DNA from: Thiomicrospira microaerophila
GTDB lineage: Bacteria > Pseudomonadota > Gammaproteobacteria > Thiomicrospirales > Thiomicrospiraceae
Reading direction: 5' to 3'
NCBI RefSeq assembly: GCF_000934765.1
Contig: NZ_JYNN01000003.1
Location: 62,001-126,000, forward strand
DNA: 64,000 bases
A program made the position numbers and the translations under genes. Under the pieces are notes generated by a model, which saw only the letters and a list, made by a program, of their open reading frames with translations, ran no database searches and was not told where the DNA came from. Positions 54,996 to 64,000 of this stretch are shown here, piece after piece. Numbering within the stretch: the first letter of the stretch is position 1; the number at the start of each line of letters is the position of its first letter.

Positions 54996-55313
54996 TTAAT
55001 TCGGTACAACCGGAATATCAGAACGCGCATCTCCCTCTTTTGAAGGTGCCTGCTGTTCAGTTACAACACTTTGATAGCCTTTGACTTCTTTACTTGCGAC
55101 ATAGGCCAAACTTAAACTTGTGATAAAAAACAATGTTGCCAAGGCCGCCGTCGTACGCGACAAAAATGTAGCTGTACCACGGCTTCCAAAAAAAGACTGA
55201 GAGGAGCCACCAAAACTAGCTCCGGCGTCCGCACCTTTACCATGCTGAATTAAAACCAACACGATAAGGACAAACGCAATAACGATATGAATCGCTAAAA
55301 TTATTCCGAACAT
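54996..55313 (-). CDS. secG: SecG, preprotein translocase subunit
   Basis: A 105-residue protein with two membrane helices (about 3-20 and 55-72) around the conserved [21 protein letters not shown] loop. Role: assists SecYE in protein export. The C-terminal tail is hydrophilic and acidic. It overlaps the tpiA end by 13 bases and precedes tRNA-Leu by eight. Confidence 0.94.
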   Translation of the reverse strand: MFGIILAIHIVIAFVLIVLVLIQHGKGADAGASFGGSSQSFFGSRGTATFLSRTTAALATLFFITSLSLAYVASKEVKGYQSVVTEQQAPSKEGDARSDIPVVPN

Positions 55314-56071
55314 GCATCACCTGCAGCATTACAAATTGCTAAAAAATCAACCGCATTTAATGATGCCCCACCAATGAGTCCACCATCTATATCAGGCTGA
55401 CTGAACAGTACAGCCGCATTGTCTGGCTTTACACTGCCGCCATATTGTATAATCAAACGCGCGGCAATGGCCTCATCTTGCTCTGCCACAAGACCTCTAA
55501 TAAAAGCATGTACAGCCTGCGCTTGCTCAGGTGAAGCTGTTTTACCTGTACCTATTGCCCACACAGGCTCATAGGCCACAACCACATTTTCAAACGCTAC
55601 AACACCGACTTGGTTCAGCACAGCGCGAATCTGAGCAGCCACTACCGCTTCTGTTTCTTCTGCTTCTCGCTGCGCCAAGGTTTCACCTACACAAAGAATA
55701 GGAGTTAAACCGGCATCTAATACCAACGCTGTTTTTCGTGCCACGTCTAGATCGGTCTCACCAAATAGTGTGCGACGTTCAGAATGGCCTACTATAACAT
55801 AACGACAACCTAAATCTTTAACCATATCTACAGACACTTCGCCTGTAAAAGCACCTTGACCGGGTTCATTCGCAATATTTTGCGCACCCAGCTGAACAAA
55901 TCCTTCACCTAGTGCTGTTTTCACCAGATCAATGTATGCAGCAGGAGGACACACTGCGACATCTACACCTTTTATCGAACCTAACCCAGCTTGTAAATCC
56001 GAGGCCAATGATATAACCATCGCCTTAGAGCCGTGCATTTTCCAGTTACCTGCAACAAATGGCTTTCTCAC
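55301..56071 (-). CDS. tpiA: TpiA, triosephosphate isomerase
   Basis: A 256-residue TIM barrel. [11 protein letters not shown] holds the catalytic Lys, VIVGHSERR the catalytic His, [15 protein letters not shown] the catalytic Glu and loop 6, and [11 protein letters not shown] the phosphate loop. I take the GTG at 56071 (giving [10 protein letters not shown]) as the start; GGAG lies nine bases ahead and the length then equals E. coli TpiA. The only longer in-frame choice is a TTG at 56086. Role: glycolysis, gluconeogenesis and the Calvin cycle. Confidence 0.95.
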   Translation of the reverse strand: MRKPFVAGNWKMHGSKAMVISLASDLQAGLGSIKGVDVAVCPPAAYIDLVKTALGEGFVQLGAQNIANEPGQGAFTGEVSVDMVKDLGCRYVIVGHSERRTLFGETDLDVARKTALVLDAGLTPILCVGETLAQREAEETEAVVAAQIRAVLNQVGVVAFENVVVAYEPVWAIGTGKTASPEQAQAVHAFIRGLVAEQDEAIAARLIIQYGGSVKPDNAAVLFSQPDIDGGLIGGASLNAVDFLAICNAAGDACSE

Positions 56072-56095
56072 TAATCTAATCTCCAAGTCAAAACT

Positions 56096-56111
56096 CCGCT
56101 AATATTAGCGG
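56096..56111. repeat. Perfect 16-bp palindrome between glmM and tpiA
   Basis: CCGCTAATATTAGCGG, 25 bp upstream of the tpiA start and 30 bp after the glmM stop. It could be a hairpin that affects mRNA stability or a regulator site; on the minus strand AGTTTTG follows, too few T for a strong terminator. Confidence 0.6.
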
Positions 56112-56141
56112 CTTTAAAACAAAAAAACAATATTGACAATT

Positions 56142-57482
56142 TCACGAAAAGGACTCTCTAACCTCAAAAGCTAGACGATTCGCTAACTTCATAGCTATTT
56201 CATCCGATGAACTTTCCACCATCACTCTAACCAATGGCTCTGTTCCAGAAGCTCTCACTAGCACTCTAACAGATTGATTAAATTCAGATTCTATTTCATG
56301 TATTGCTTTTTCGAGTGCCGGCGAGTCAGTAATTTTAAAAGGTTTAGTAATTGAAACATTTATTAACCTCATTGCAAATTTTTTAATCTCTTTTTGATAG
56401 TCGTGTAATTTTTTATTCTCTCTCACTAACACAGACAAAACCTGCAATGCCGCAATAATACCATCTCCTGTTGTCGATTTATCCAAACAGAGCACATGAC
56501 CTGACCCTTCTGCACCCAGAACCCAATCACGCTCTTTGAGTGCTTGCATGACATAACGATCACCTACATTCGCACGAACAAAGCCTATACCCTTCTCTCT
56601 AAACGCATTCTCAAACGCCTTGTTGGTCATCAAAGTGCCGACCACGCCTGACTGACTTTGATAAAGGCCTGTTGCTAAAATATACAATATATCATCACCA
56701 TCAAAAACACATGCGCGACTGTCTAGCATCATTAAGCGATCACCATCACCATCCAGCGCAATACCTAAATCCGCCCCCACCTCGCGCACCTTATTCTGCA
56801 ACGCCAATAAATCAGTAGCACCACATCCTTGGTTAATATTGAGCCCGTTGGGTTGATCACCGATTACGGTCAGCTTTGCACCCAGCTCGCTGAACACCAG
56901 TGGCGCAACATGATAAGCCGCACCATGCGCGCAATCTAATACAATATGCAATCCATCCAGTTTTTTGGTTTCACGATAAGTGCTTTTACAAAACTCAACA
57001 TAGCGCCCGGGCGCATCATTAACACGAATTGCGCGCCCGAGCTTGGCTAAATGATCCTGGGCTTGCCCCATCGACATAGGCTGCTCAAACGCCGCCTCAA
57101 TAGCCCACTCCATCTCATCAGAAATTTTTAAACCTTGCGCATCGAAAAACTTAATACCATTATCATGATGAGGATTATGTGATGCGCTAATTACTATACC
57201 CAAATCGGCATGAAAGGTTTGTGTTAGATAAGCAACCGCTGGGGTTGGCATAGGGCCAAGCAGCATCACATCCACACCGGCATAGATCAACCCTGCCTCA
57301 AGCGCCGATTCAAACATATAACCAGAAATGCGCGTATCTTTACCAATCATCACCTTGCTTGCACCTTGTGATTTAAGCACACGCCCAACGGCCCAACCTA
57401 GTTTTAAAATTTGCTCGGGAGTCATCAACCCTTTACCAATGCGGTCACGAATACCATCCGTTCCAAAGTATTTTTTTGCCAT
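56142..57482 (-). CDS. glmM: GlmM, phosphoglucosamine mutase
   Basis: A 446-residue phosphohexomutase. The catalytic serine is in VISASHNPHHDNGIKFF (Ser about 101), the metal loop in ALDGDGDRLMMLD, the sugar loop in GAEGSGHVLCLD and the phosphate loop in RASGTEPLVRVMVE. Role: glucosamine-6-P to glucosamine-1-P, towards UDP-GlcNAc. folP-glmM linkage is canonical. Confidence 0.96.
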   Translation of the reverse strand: MAKKYFGTDGIRDRIGKGLMTPEQILKLGWAVGRVLKSQGASKVMIGKDTRISGYMFESALEAGLIYAGVDVMLLGPMPTPAVAYLTQTFHADLGIVISASHNPHHDNGIKFFDAQGLKISDEMEWAIEAAFEQPMSMGQAQDHLAKLGRAIRVNDAPGRYVEFCKSTYRETKKLDGLHIVLDCAHGAAYHVAPLVFSELGAKLTVIGDQPNGLNINQGCGATDLLALQNKVREVGADLGIALDGDGDRLMMLDSRACVFDGDDILYILATGLYQSQSGVVGTLMTNKAFENAFREKGIGFVRANVGDRYVMQALKERDWVLGAEGSGHVLCLDKSTTGDGIIAALQVLSVLVRENKKLHDYQKEIKKFAMRLINVSITKPFKITDSPALEKAIHEIESEFNQSVRVLVRASGTEPLVRVMVESSSDEIAMKLANRLAFEVRESFS

Positions 57483-57510
57483 CCACTTCCTGCCTTAACA
57501 GTTCAAAAAA

Positions 57511-58323
57511 TTAAAGACCCAATGCATCAAGCAACGTTAACGCATCACAGGTTTGCTTAACATCATGCACTCGAACAATTTGAGCGCCTTGCTGCACGGC
57601 CAATACAGCGGCAACAACACTTGGCAGCATTCGCTGCTCCACAGACAGGCCGCCCAACAACTGGCCCAGCATTGATTTTCTTGACACACCGACTAGCACA
57701 GGGCACCCCAGGCTGGAAAAGTCTTGAAGACGTTTAAACAGCGTGAGATTATGCTCCAAGGTTTTCCCAAAACCAAAACCAGGATCAACCACTATCCGGT
57801 TTTTCGCTATACCTGCTAAGACACAGGCTTGGATACGCTGATTTAAAAAGTCGATGACATCTAGTACGACATTTGAATAGCGCGGTGACTGCTGCATCGT
57901 TTTAGGCAAGCCTTGTTTATGCATTAAACAAACGGATACCGTTGAACGTACTACCACATCCAGTGCTTGTGGCGATTGCAGCGCATTGACATCATTAATC
58001 ATCGCTATAGGATACTTTAGCGCTTCAGCCATCACTTGCGCCTTATAAGTATCGACCGAAATAGGTATATCTGTTAAAGACTGTACAAGCTCAATCGCGG
58101 GGATCACCCGCTCCAATTCCTGCTCAACTGAAACAGCCTGTGCACCAGGCCGGGTTGACTCTCCACCGATATCTATAATATCAGCACCTTCACTAACAAG
58201 AGACACTATTCTGCGCTTGAGAGCATCCGATCCGACGTAACACCCCCCATCAGAAAACGAATCAGGTGTGACATTCAAAATCCCCATAATCTGAGGCTTG
58301 TGCGACGGCATAAAAGTTAACAT
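57511..58323 (-). CDS. folP: FolP, dihydropteroate synthase
   Basis: A 270-residue TIM barrel. MGILNVTPDSFSDGG, ESTRPGA, and DPGFGFGKTLEHNL are the pterin- and phosphate-binding motifs; VGVSRKSMLG is the conserved Lys-containing loop. Role: joins hydroxymethyldihydropterin diphosphate with p-aminobenzoate. The ATG at 58323 has GGA seven to nine bases ahead. A TTG at 58335 is also in frame but lies within the terminator stem region of ftsH. Confidence 0.95.
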   Translation of the reverse strand: MLTFMPSHKPQIMGILNVTPDSFSDGGCYVGSDALKRRIVSLVSEGADIIDIGGESTRPGAQAVSVEQELERVIPAIELVQSLTDIPISVDTYKAQVMAEALKYPIAMINDVNALQSPQALDVVVRSTVSVCLMHKQGLPKTMQQSPRYSNVVLDVIDFLNQRIQACVLAGIAKNRIVVDPGFGFGKTLEHNLTLFKRLQDFSSLGCPVLVGVSRKSMLGQLLGGLSVEQRMLPSVVAAVLAVQQGAQIVRVHDVKQTCDALTLLDALGL

Positions 58324-58334
58324 GTTTTTTTCCA

Positions 58335-58373
58335 ATAAAAAACCCGCTTATTCGCTACATACAAATAAGCGGG
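58335..58373 (-). terminator. Rho-independent terminator after ftsH
   Basis: On the minus strand the stem CCCGCTTATT/AATAAGCGGG is followed by TTTTTTATT. It lies between ftsH and folP and its T-run ends only 12 bp before the folP ATG, so folP may depend on read-through. Confidence 0.9.
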
Positions 58374-58389
58374 CAAACAAGCACAATGA

Positions 58390-60339
58390 TTAATGCAACC
58401 TAGGTTCAGGCTCAGTCACATCCGACTGAGGCAGCTCACCCGACAAGTCATCCTCAACAAATGCTGACTCATCAACCGAACTCGCGGCATCATCAGGCTT
58501 TGTGCTTGGCTCTGTCCAATCCTTAGGTGCACCAGGCTCGCGCCCCTCCATGATATTTTTAATTTGTTCTGCATCAATTGTTTCGTACTGCATCAAGGCT
58601 TCCGCCATGATTTCCAATTTATCCTTGTGTGTGGTTAGAATATCTGTTGAACGCTTATAGTTATCATCAATAAGCTTTCGCACCTCACTATCAATTAACT
58701 TTGCTGTTTCGCCTGATACCGACGACAACTTTGAGCTACTCCCCAAGAAAGTTTGCTCTTCTTCTTCATATAATAAAGGCCCAAGCTTTTCTGACAAGCC
58801 CCACTTCATAACCATGCTGCGCGCCAGCTTGGTTGCACGCTCAATGTCATTACTTGCGCCTGTTGTTACTGAATCGGCACCAAAAATCATTTCTTCCGCT
58901 ATACGACCGCCATACAGGCTAGACAACTGACTCTCTAGTTTTCGCTTACTATAGCTCCAAGAGTCTTCAACAGGTAAATACATGGTAACGCCCAATGCAC
59001 GACCACGCGGAATAATACTCACCTTGTAAACAGGATCATGCTCTGGCACAAGATAACCTACAATTGCATGTCCAGCTTCATGATAAGCCGTCAAACGTTT
59101 TTCCGCCTCACTCATCACCATACTCTTACGCTCTACGCCCATTAGAATTTTATCTTTGGCACGCTCGAAGTGGTTTTGCGTTACCATGCGCTCACCCAAG
59201 CGGGCCGCAAATAATGCTGCTTCATTGACAAGATTCGCTAAATCAGCACCCGAAAAACCTGGCGTTCCTCGCGCAATTAAAGCCGGCTTTACATCCTCTG
59301 CTACTGGCACTTTACGCATATGCACCTTAAGAATTTGCTCACGGCCACGCACATCCGGTAAGCCAACCGTCACTTGTCGGTCAAAGCGACCAGGACGCAA
59401 TAAAGCTGGGTCCAATACGTCTGGACGGTTAGTGGCCGCAATAACAATAATACCCTCATTGCCTTCAAATCCATCCATTTCTACCAGCATTTGGTTTAAC
59501 GTTTGTTCACGCTCATCATTACCGCCGCCCATACCCGCGCCACGACTGCGACCGACAGCATCGATTTCATCAATAAAAATAATACATGGCGCATGGGCTT
59601 TAGCCTGCTCAAACATATCACGAACACGCGAGGCACCGACACCAACAAACATCTCCACAAAGTCCGAACCCGAAATAGTAAAGAAAGGTACTTTAGCCTC
59701 GCCTGCGATAGCCTTAGCTAATAAAGTTTTACCGGTACCAGGCGGTCCCACCATCAGCACACCACGAGGAATTTTCCCACCCAAATTTTGATACTTTTCG
59801 GGATCTCGTAAAAAGTCGACTAACTCAGATACTTCTTCTTTGGCTTCATCGGCACCGGCTACATCATCAAAGTTAACCTTGACCTGATCTTCAGATAGCA
59901 TTCGCGCTTTACTTTTACCAAATGACATGGGGCCACCCTTACCCCCCAAGCCGCCACCCATAGAACGCATAAAGAAAATCCAAATAGCAATCAGCAACAA
60001 CATCGGAAACCAAGAAATAAAAATCTGCATCAACAGGCCTTGTTTTTCTGGCGGCTGAGAACTGACCGTTACTCTGTTTTGCAATAAGTCACCCATTAAC
60101 CCAGGATCACCAGGATTATAGGTCGTAAAAGCTTCACCATTGGCGTAAACACCACGAATAGTTGCACCCTCAATATTCACACGACTAACCTGGCCCTCAC
60201 GCACTTGGTCAATAAATTTCGAGTAATCAAGCCGACTCGAAGTTTGATAGTTTGAGGCACCAAAATGATTAAACAACGACATTAATACCAGCGCAACCGC
60301 GGCCCAAATCAACATATTTTTTAACATATCGTTTTTCAT
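58390..60339 (-). CDS. ftsH: FtsH, membrane AAA+ zinc metalloprotease
   Basis: A 649-residue protease. Two membrane helices (about 7-25 and 105-124) frame a periplasmic domain; the AAA module has Walker A GPPGTGKT (198-205), Walker [13 protein letters not shown] and the second region of homology [17 protein letters not shown]. The zinc motif HEAGH and the downstream Asp region are present. Role: degrades membrane and regulatory proteins. The C-terminal tail is acidic and proline-rich. It lies 103 bp after rlmE, the common order. Confidence 0.97.
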   Translation of the reverse strand: MKNDMLKNMLIWAAVALVLMSLFNHFGASNYQTSSRLDYSKFIDQVREGQVSRVNIEGATIRGVYANGEAFTTYNPGDPGLMGDLLQNRVTVSSQPPEKQGLLMQIFISWFPMLLLIAIWIFFMRSMGGGLGGKGGPMSFGKSKARMLSEDQVKVNFDDVAGADEAKEEVSELVDFLRDPEKYQNLGGKIPRGVLMVGPPGTGKTLLAKAIAGEAKVPFFTISGSDFVEMFVGVGASRVRDMFEQAKAHAPCIIFIDEIDAVGRSRGAGMGGGNDEREQTLNQMLVEMDGFEGNEGIIVIAATNRPDVLDPALLRPGRFDRQVTVGLPDVRGREQILKVHMRKVPVAEDVKPALIARGTPGFSGADLANLVNEAALFAARLGERMVTQNHFERAKDKILMGVERKSMVMSEAEKRLTAYHEAGHAIVGYLVPEHDPVYKVSIIPRGRALGVTMYLPVEDSWSYSKRKLESQLSSLYGGRIAEEMIFGADSVTTGASNDIERATKLARSMVMKWGLSEKLGPLLYEEEEQTFLGSSSKLSSVSGETAKLIDSEVRKLIDDNYKRSTDILTTHKDKLEIMAEALMQYETIDAEQIKNIMEGREPGAPKDWTEPSTKPDDAASSVDESAFVEDDLSGELPQSDVTEPEPRLH

Positions 60340-60442
60340 TACCTTATTAAACTCCTGCAGCCCTAAGTTTTTTAAAATTCTTCTTCATTACGTGCGATTA
60401 ATAATAACACGCTCAACGATACCACGCAAAATACTGCGCTCG

Positions 60443-61060
60443 CTATTTCTTGTTTATTCCTAATAGATAGATTTCCTTGCTTCTCGGTCTTGATGCTTTG
60501 GGTTTACGCGTCAACACTTTTGTGTACTTGGTTTTTAACTGCGCTAACAACGCCTCATAACCTTCACCCTGGAAAACCTTCATCAGCACATTACCACCTT
60601 GCTTTAAGACCTGGTCGGCTAACGCTACCGTCAACTCAACTAAATACATGGCGCGAGGAATATCGACCGCTTTATTGCCGCTCATATTGGGTGCCATATC
60701 AGACATCACTAAATCCACATCACGTCCAGCCAACGCATCAACTAACGCTTGATAAACATCATCATCACGAAAATCGCCTTGAATAAAACGCACACCCGCA
60801 TAAGGCTCGACAGGCAAGATATCCAATGCAAACACCTCCCCCAGGTGCCCAACCTGATGCGCAGCCCACTGTGACCAACCACCGGGTGCCGCCCCCAAGT
60901 CAACGACCACCATGCCAGACTTGAACAAATGGTCCTTTTCATCAAGCTCTTGCAATTTGTAAATAGCACGTGATCGCCACCCCTCTTTTTGCGCCTTAAG
61001 CACGTAAGGATCATCAAAATGCTCTTGCAACCAACGTGAACTTGACTTCGTTCTTGCCAT
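60443..61060 (-). CDS. rlmE: RlmE (FtsJ/RrmJ), 23S rRNA 2'-O-methyltransferase
   Basis: A 205-residue SAM methyltransferase. SRAIYKLQELDEKDHLF is the N-terminal signature with the catalytic Lys, VVVDLGAAPGGWSQWA is the SAM site, and VMSDMAPNMSGNKAVD and the later Lys and Glu complete the K-D-K-E tetrad. Role: methylates U2552 of 23S rRNA. Divergent from yhbY, as in E. coli. Confidence 0.95.
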   Translation of the reverse strand: MARTKSSSRWLQEHFDDPYVLKAQKEGWRSRAIYKLQELDEKDHLFKSGMVVVDLGAAPGGWSQWAAHQVGHLGEVFALDILPVEPYAGVRFIQGDFRDDDVYQALVDALAGRDVDLVMSDMAPNMSGNKAVDIPRAMYLVELTVALADQVLKQGGNVLMKVFQGEGYEALLAQLKTKYTKVLTRKPKASRPRSKEIYLLGINKK

Positions 61061-61144
61061 AAATTTAATTTACCTGAGGATTAATTCATCGAAAAGCGAT
61101 GTTTTCCATTAAAATAAAGGTTTTCAACATTGAGTGAGTTATTT

Positions 61145-61456
61145 ATGAAAACCAGCACCACCCTTTCCACCAACCAAAAGAAATATTTACGCGGCTTAGC
61201 TCATGGGCTAAATCCGATGATTATCATCGGCTCACAAGGCGTGACCGACAGTTTAATGGCTGAGCTTGAAAAAACACTCAATCACCACGAAATACTAAAA
61301 ATCAAAATTGCGGCAGGTGAACGTGAAGATCGCAAGGGGGTTATCGAACACATTACCAAGATTTCACGCGCACAACTCGTGCAAAGTGTAGGTAAAATGT
61401 TCGTAATCTACCGTGCCCGCGCTAAGGATCCGCAACTCGAACTGCCTAAAAACTAA
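61145..61456 (+). CDS. yhbY: YhbY, CRM-domain RNA-binding protein
   Basis: A 103-residue protein that is essentially one CRM domain. KKYLRGLAHGLNPMIIIGSQGVT includes the GxxG-like RNA-binding loop. Role: binds pre-50S particles and assists ribosome assembly. The ATG at 61145 is preferred; a TTG at 61130 is in frame. The paired rlmE/yhbY divergence is a common ribosome-maturation arrangement. Confidence 0.93.
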   Translation: MKTSTTLSTNQKKYLRGLAHGLNPMIIIGSQGVTDSLMAELEKTLNHHEILKIKIAAGEREDRKGVIEHITKISRAQLVQSVGKMFVIYRARAKDPQLELPKN

Positions 61457-61466
61457 TTTTAACTAT

Positions 61467-62666
61467 CTAACCCGGATATTTAGCCGGGCTAAGCAACGCA
61501 TTCAAGCCAGCTACCAAGTCGTTCTTAATATCCTCAACATCCTCCAACCCTACCGAAATCCTAATCAGGTTTTCAGTAATACCGGCTGCCTCACGCTCAT
61601 TGGGTTCAACGCGAGAGTGTGTTGTACTGGCAGGATGCGTTATACTGGTTTTAACATCACCCAAATTCGCGGTGATAGAGAGCATTTTTGTTGCATCAAT
61701 CACTGACCAGGCCTGGTCACGCCCTCCTTTTACACGAAAGCTCAACAACGCACCCGCACCCTTTTGTTGACGCTGCGCCAAGGCGTATTGAGGATGGGAA
61801 CCCAATCCTGGGTAAAACACACGCTCAACAGCAGGGTGCTGACTTAACCATTCCGCCAACAGCTGGGCACGCAGGGTATGCGCTTCCATACGTATCGCTA
61901 AGGTCTCTAACCCCTTGATAAACACCCAGGCATTGAACGGACTCATTGTGGGACCCGCCGTACGTATTACCCCGCGCACATCCTCACCCACAATCGACTG
62001 AGAACCCACTATGGCCCCCCCCAAACAACGCCCTTGGCCGTCTAAAAACTTGGTGGCAGAGTGAATCACAATATCCGCACCCTGCTTTAACGGCTGCTGC
62101 AAAATCGGCGTACAAAAGCAATTATCAACAATCAGCAAAGCCTTTGCTTGGCTTGCCAATTGGCTTAAGCGCGCAATATCAGCCACTTCCGTTAATGGAT
62201 TAGATGGCGTCTCCAGAAACAAGGCTTTTGTATTAGGCTGTATCGCCTCTGACCAAGCTTGGTAATCTGTTTGCGGGACAAAGCACACATCAATGCCAAA
62301 CTTCTTTAAATAGTTATTAAATAAAACCTTCGTTGTACCAAATATACTCGCCGATGACACAATATGATCACCCGCGGAGAGCGTACCCATAAAGCAAGCT
62401 AAAATAGCAGCCATGCCTGAAGCTGTGGCGACACATGCCTCGCCCCCTTCCATGAGAGCCAGTTTATTTTCAAATGTTCGCACGGTTGGATTGGTAAATC
62501 TAGAGTACACATTACCCGGTTCTTCACCGCTAAAACGGTCAGCCGCTTGTTGGGCTGATTCATACACAAAACTTGAAGTTGGAAAAATTGCCTCGCTATT
62601 TTCTTGCTCATGTGTTCGGTCATAGCCAGCACGTATGGCTAAAGTTGCTAAAGTGTACGCTTCCAA
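61467..62666 (-). CDS. metZ: MetZ-type O-succinylhomoserine sulfhydrylase
   Basis: A 399-residue PLP enzyme of the Cys/Met metabolism family. The PLP lysine is K206 in IHSATKFLDGQGR, with YSRFTNPTV and ATASGMAAI binding the cofactor. LETPSNPL and NCFCTPILQQPL are typical of MetZ, which uses sulfide directly to make homocysteine. The start is a TTG with AGGAGG five bases ahead; no nearby in-frame ATG exists. It lies 9 bp after purF, the purF-metZ arrangement known from pseudomonads. One CCAGGCCTGG palindrome lies in a variable region. Confidence 0.92.
   Translation of the reverse strand: MEAYTLATLAIRAGYDRTHEQENSEAIFPTSSFVYESAQQAADRFSGEEPGNVYSRFTNPTVRTFENKLALMEGGEACVATASGMAAILACFMGTLSAGDHIVSSASIFGTTKVLFNNYLKKFGIDVCFVPQTDYQAWSEAIQPNTKALFLETPSNPLTEVADIARLSQLASQAKALLIVDNCFCTPILQQPLKQGADIVIHSATKFLDGQGRCLGGAIVGSQSIVGEDVRGVIRTAGPTMSPFNAWVFIKGLETLAIRMEAHTLRAQLLAEWLSQHPAVERVFYPGLGSHPQYALAQRQQKGAGALLSFRVKGGRDQAWSVIDATKMLSITANLGDVKTSITHPASTTHSRVEPNEREAAGITENLIRISVGLEDVEDIKNDLVAGLNALLSPAKYPG
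61469..61484. repeat. Gene-end motif copy 4 (AACCCGGATATTTAGC)
   Basis: It overlaps the metZ stop codon and encodes the last residues AKYPG of MetZ on the minus strand. With the following CGGG it forms a hairpin CCCGG-loop-CCGGG (61471-61488) that could end yhbY transcripts on the plus strand. Confidence 0.65.
61707..61716. repeat. CCAGGCCTGG palindrome, copy 11 (in metZ)
   Basis: A perfect 16-bp palindrome TGACCAGGCCTGGTCA at 61704-61719, encoding DQAW. Confidence 0.78.
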
Positions 62667-62675
62667 AACCGCCTC

Positions 62676-64000
62676 CTAGTCCGCATTATTATTATGCAAA
62701 CCCACTACTTCAGGTGCGGCATTTTTATGATTTGCTTTATTTGTGTCATTTCTTAAATGCGCAATAGCTTCCAGATACTCTTGCGTAATATCTCCAGTAA
62801 CATATTCACCACTAAAACAAGATGTGTCAAAACAGCTAATATGCTCAGTACCGGCACCGACCGCATCAATCAAATCATCTAAATCCTGATAAATAAGCTT
62901 ATCTGCACCTATATAAGCCGCAACCTCATCTACTGTTCGATTATTGGCAACCAGTTCACTTGCCGCAGGCATATCAATACCATAAACATAAGGATACCTG
63001 ACGGGTGGCGCAGCTGAAGCAAAATAAACCTTGTTTGCACCCGCATCCCGAGCCATTTGAACGATTTCGCCCGAGGTGGTACCTCTAACAATCGAATCAT
63101 CAACCAACAGCACATTTTTACCCTCAAATTCAAGATCGATCGCATTCAATTTTTGGCGAACGGATTTTTTGCGCTGCTGTTGGCCGGGCATAATAAAGGT
63201 ACGACCAATATATCGGTTTTTAATAAAACCTTCACGATAAGGTTTATTAAGCATAGCCGCAAGCTGTAAAGCAGATGTACGACTGGTATCTGGAATCGGA
63301 ATGACCACATCAATATCATGATCTTGCCAGTCTCGCTGAATTTTTTCAGCCATTTTTTCACCCATTCTAAGACGCGCTTTATAAACCGAAATATTATCGA
63401 TCATCGAATCGGGTCTAGCGAAATAAACAAACTCAAAAATACAAGGGCTATAGCGTGGGTTATCATGGCACTGCTTAAAGAATATCTCACCACTTTGCTT
63501 AACCACCACCGCTTCACCCGGTGCGAGATCACGATAATGCTCAAAACCTAAACCATCTAACGCGACACTTTCTGAAGCCACCATATAGTCAATCCCTTTC
63601 GCCGTTTCACGCTTACCGACAATAATCGGGCGCAAGGCAAAAGGGTCACGAAACGCAAACAAGCCGACACCAGAAACCAGTCCTACTGCAGCGTACCCAC
63701 CCTTAACGCGTTGATGCACACGACTGATCGCACTAAACACATCATCCTGATCAACAAACAACTTCTGTTTTTGCATCATTTCATGCGCAAACACATTTAA
63801 TAAAACTTCTGAATCTGAATTGGTATTGAGGTGACGCTGATCTTGCTGGTAAATTTCTTTACTTAACTGATCTGCATTGGTTAGATTACCATTATGGCCC
63901 ATTACAATGCCATAAGGTGAATTAACATAAAAAGGTTGCGCTTCTGAACTCGATGATGAGCCTGCCGTTGGATAGCGCACATGGCCTATCCCTATTGAAC
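62676..64000 (-). CDS. purF: PurF, amidophosphoribosyltransferase (5' end cut by window)
   Basis: The reading frame is open to the window edge; the missing part should be about 70 N-terminal residues including the catalytic Cys. Visible features are GHVRYPTAGSSSSSEAQPF and HNGNLTNADQL of the glutaminase domain, and VLLVDDSIVRGTTSGEIV, the PRPP-binding loop of the transferase domain. Role: first committed step of purine synthesis. The stop codon overlaps the metZ ribosome binding site, suggesting co-expression. Confidence 0.96.
   Translation of the reverse strand, partial: SIGIGHVRYPTAGSSSSSEAQPFYVNSPYGIVMGHNGNLTNADQLSKEIYQQDQRHLNTNSDSEVLLNVFAHEMMQKQKLFVDQDDVFSAISRVHQRVKGGYAAVGLVSGVGLFAFRDPFALRPIIVGKRETAKGIDYMVASESVALDGLGFEHYRDLAPGEAVVVKQSGEIFFKQCHDNPRYSPCIFEFVYFARPDSMIDNISVYKARLRMGEKMAEKIQRDWQDHDIDVVIPIPDTSRTSALQLAAMLNKPYREGFIKNRYIGRTFIMPGQQQRKKSVRQKLNAIDLEFEGKNVLLVDDSIVRGTTSGEIVQMARDAGANKVYFASAAPPVRYPYVYGIDMPAASELVANNRTVDEVAAYIGADKLIYQDLDDLIDAVGAGTEHISCFDTSCFSGEYVTGDITQEYLEAIAHLRNDTNKANHKNAAPEVVGLHNNNAD

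Noticed and set aside
59156-59791. 211-residue plus-strand frame opposite ftsH
   Set aside because: Antisense shadow of the conserved AAA domain; no ribosome binding site.

Overview
This window looks like core chromosome of a free-living, aerobic gammaproteobacterium. Protein flavour, gene neighbourhoods (rpsU-yqeY-dnaG-rpoD; glmM-tpiA-secG-tRNA-Leu-nuoA..N; purF-metZ) and moderate GC suggest the sulfur-oxidising Thiomicrospira / Hydrogenovibrio / Thiomicrorhabdus group. That placement is inference; no rRNA is present to confirm it.

Layout. 1-3370: two-component signalling (a truncated response regulator with the start of a GGDEF domain, preceded by a large hybrid histidine kinase). 3581-3981: a mobile-like repeat with three tandem hairpins. 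4009-7259: a minus-strand RimK operon (Bax-like hydrolase, RimB-type protease, RimK, M14-type aspartoacylase-like protein). 7341-12249: plus-strand accessory metabolism (polysaccharide deacetylase, methyltransferase, DCC protein, aldo/keto reductase, flavin reductase). 12286-13826: a RelE/Xre toxin-antitoxin pair sitting between a full yqhA gene and a second copy of the yqhA 3' end. 13836-18404: hslV, xerC, glnE. 18918-20529: glnK-amtB. 20580-21444: repeats around a CAU tRNA. 21445-25849: the macromolecular synthesis operon. 26018-30263: tsaD, plsY, folB, a MidA-type methyltransferase, uppP. 30299-35454: a Mg-transport-flavoured block (long structured leader, beta-barrel-like protein, mgtE, mgtC family, second mgtE). 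35472-39967: chemoreceptor, then lgt-thyA-folA. 40065-40141: initiator tRNA. 40198-54846: a DUF2818 gene and a complete 14-subunit complex I operon (nuoA to nuoN). 54904-62666: tRNA-Leu, secG, tpiA, glmM, folP, ftsH, rlmE, yhbY, metZ. 62676-64000: purF, cut by the window end.

How the genes work together. The nuo operon supplies a proton-pumping NADH dehydrogenase. glnE-glnK-amtB form a nitrogen-status and ammonium-uptake group. folB, folA, thyA and folP cover parts of folate and thymidylate metabolism. The rpsU operon couples translation, replication priming and transcription initiation. RimK and its neighbours probably modify ribosomal protein S6.

The unexpected content is mostly non-coding. 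(1) The 10-bp palindrome CCAGGCCTGG occurs 11 times, ten times inside genes, far above chance. (2) Three families of small non-coding mobile elements are present; two copies of one family have exact 11- and 12-bp target duplications. (3) A consensus sigma70 promoter whose 17-bp spacer is almost filled by an inverted repeat drives a leader of about 360 nt ending in a hairpin over the ribosome binding site, upstream of the mgtE/mgtC cluster. (4) The toxin-antitoxin module is bracketed by 99-bp att-like direct repeats. (5) A 15-16 bp motif, AACCCGGATATTTAGC, recurs between genes, three of four times directly at a gene 3' end.
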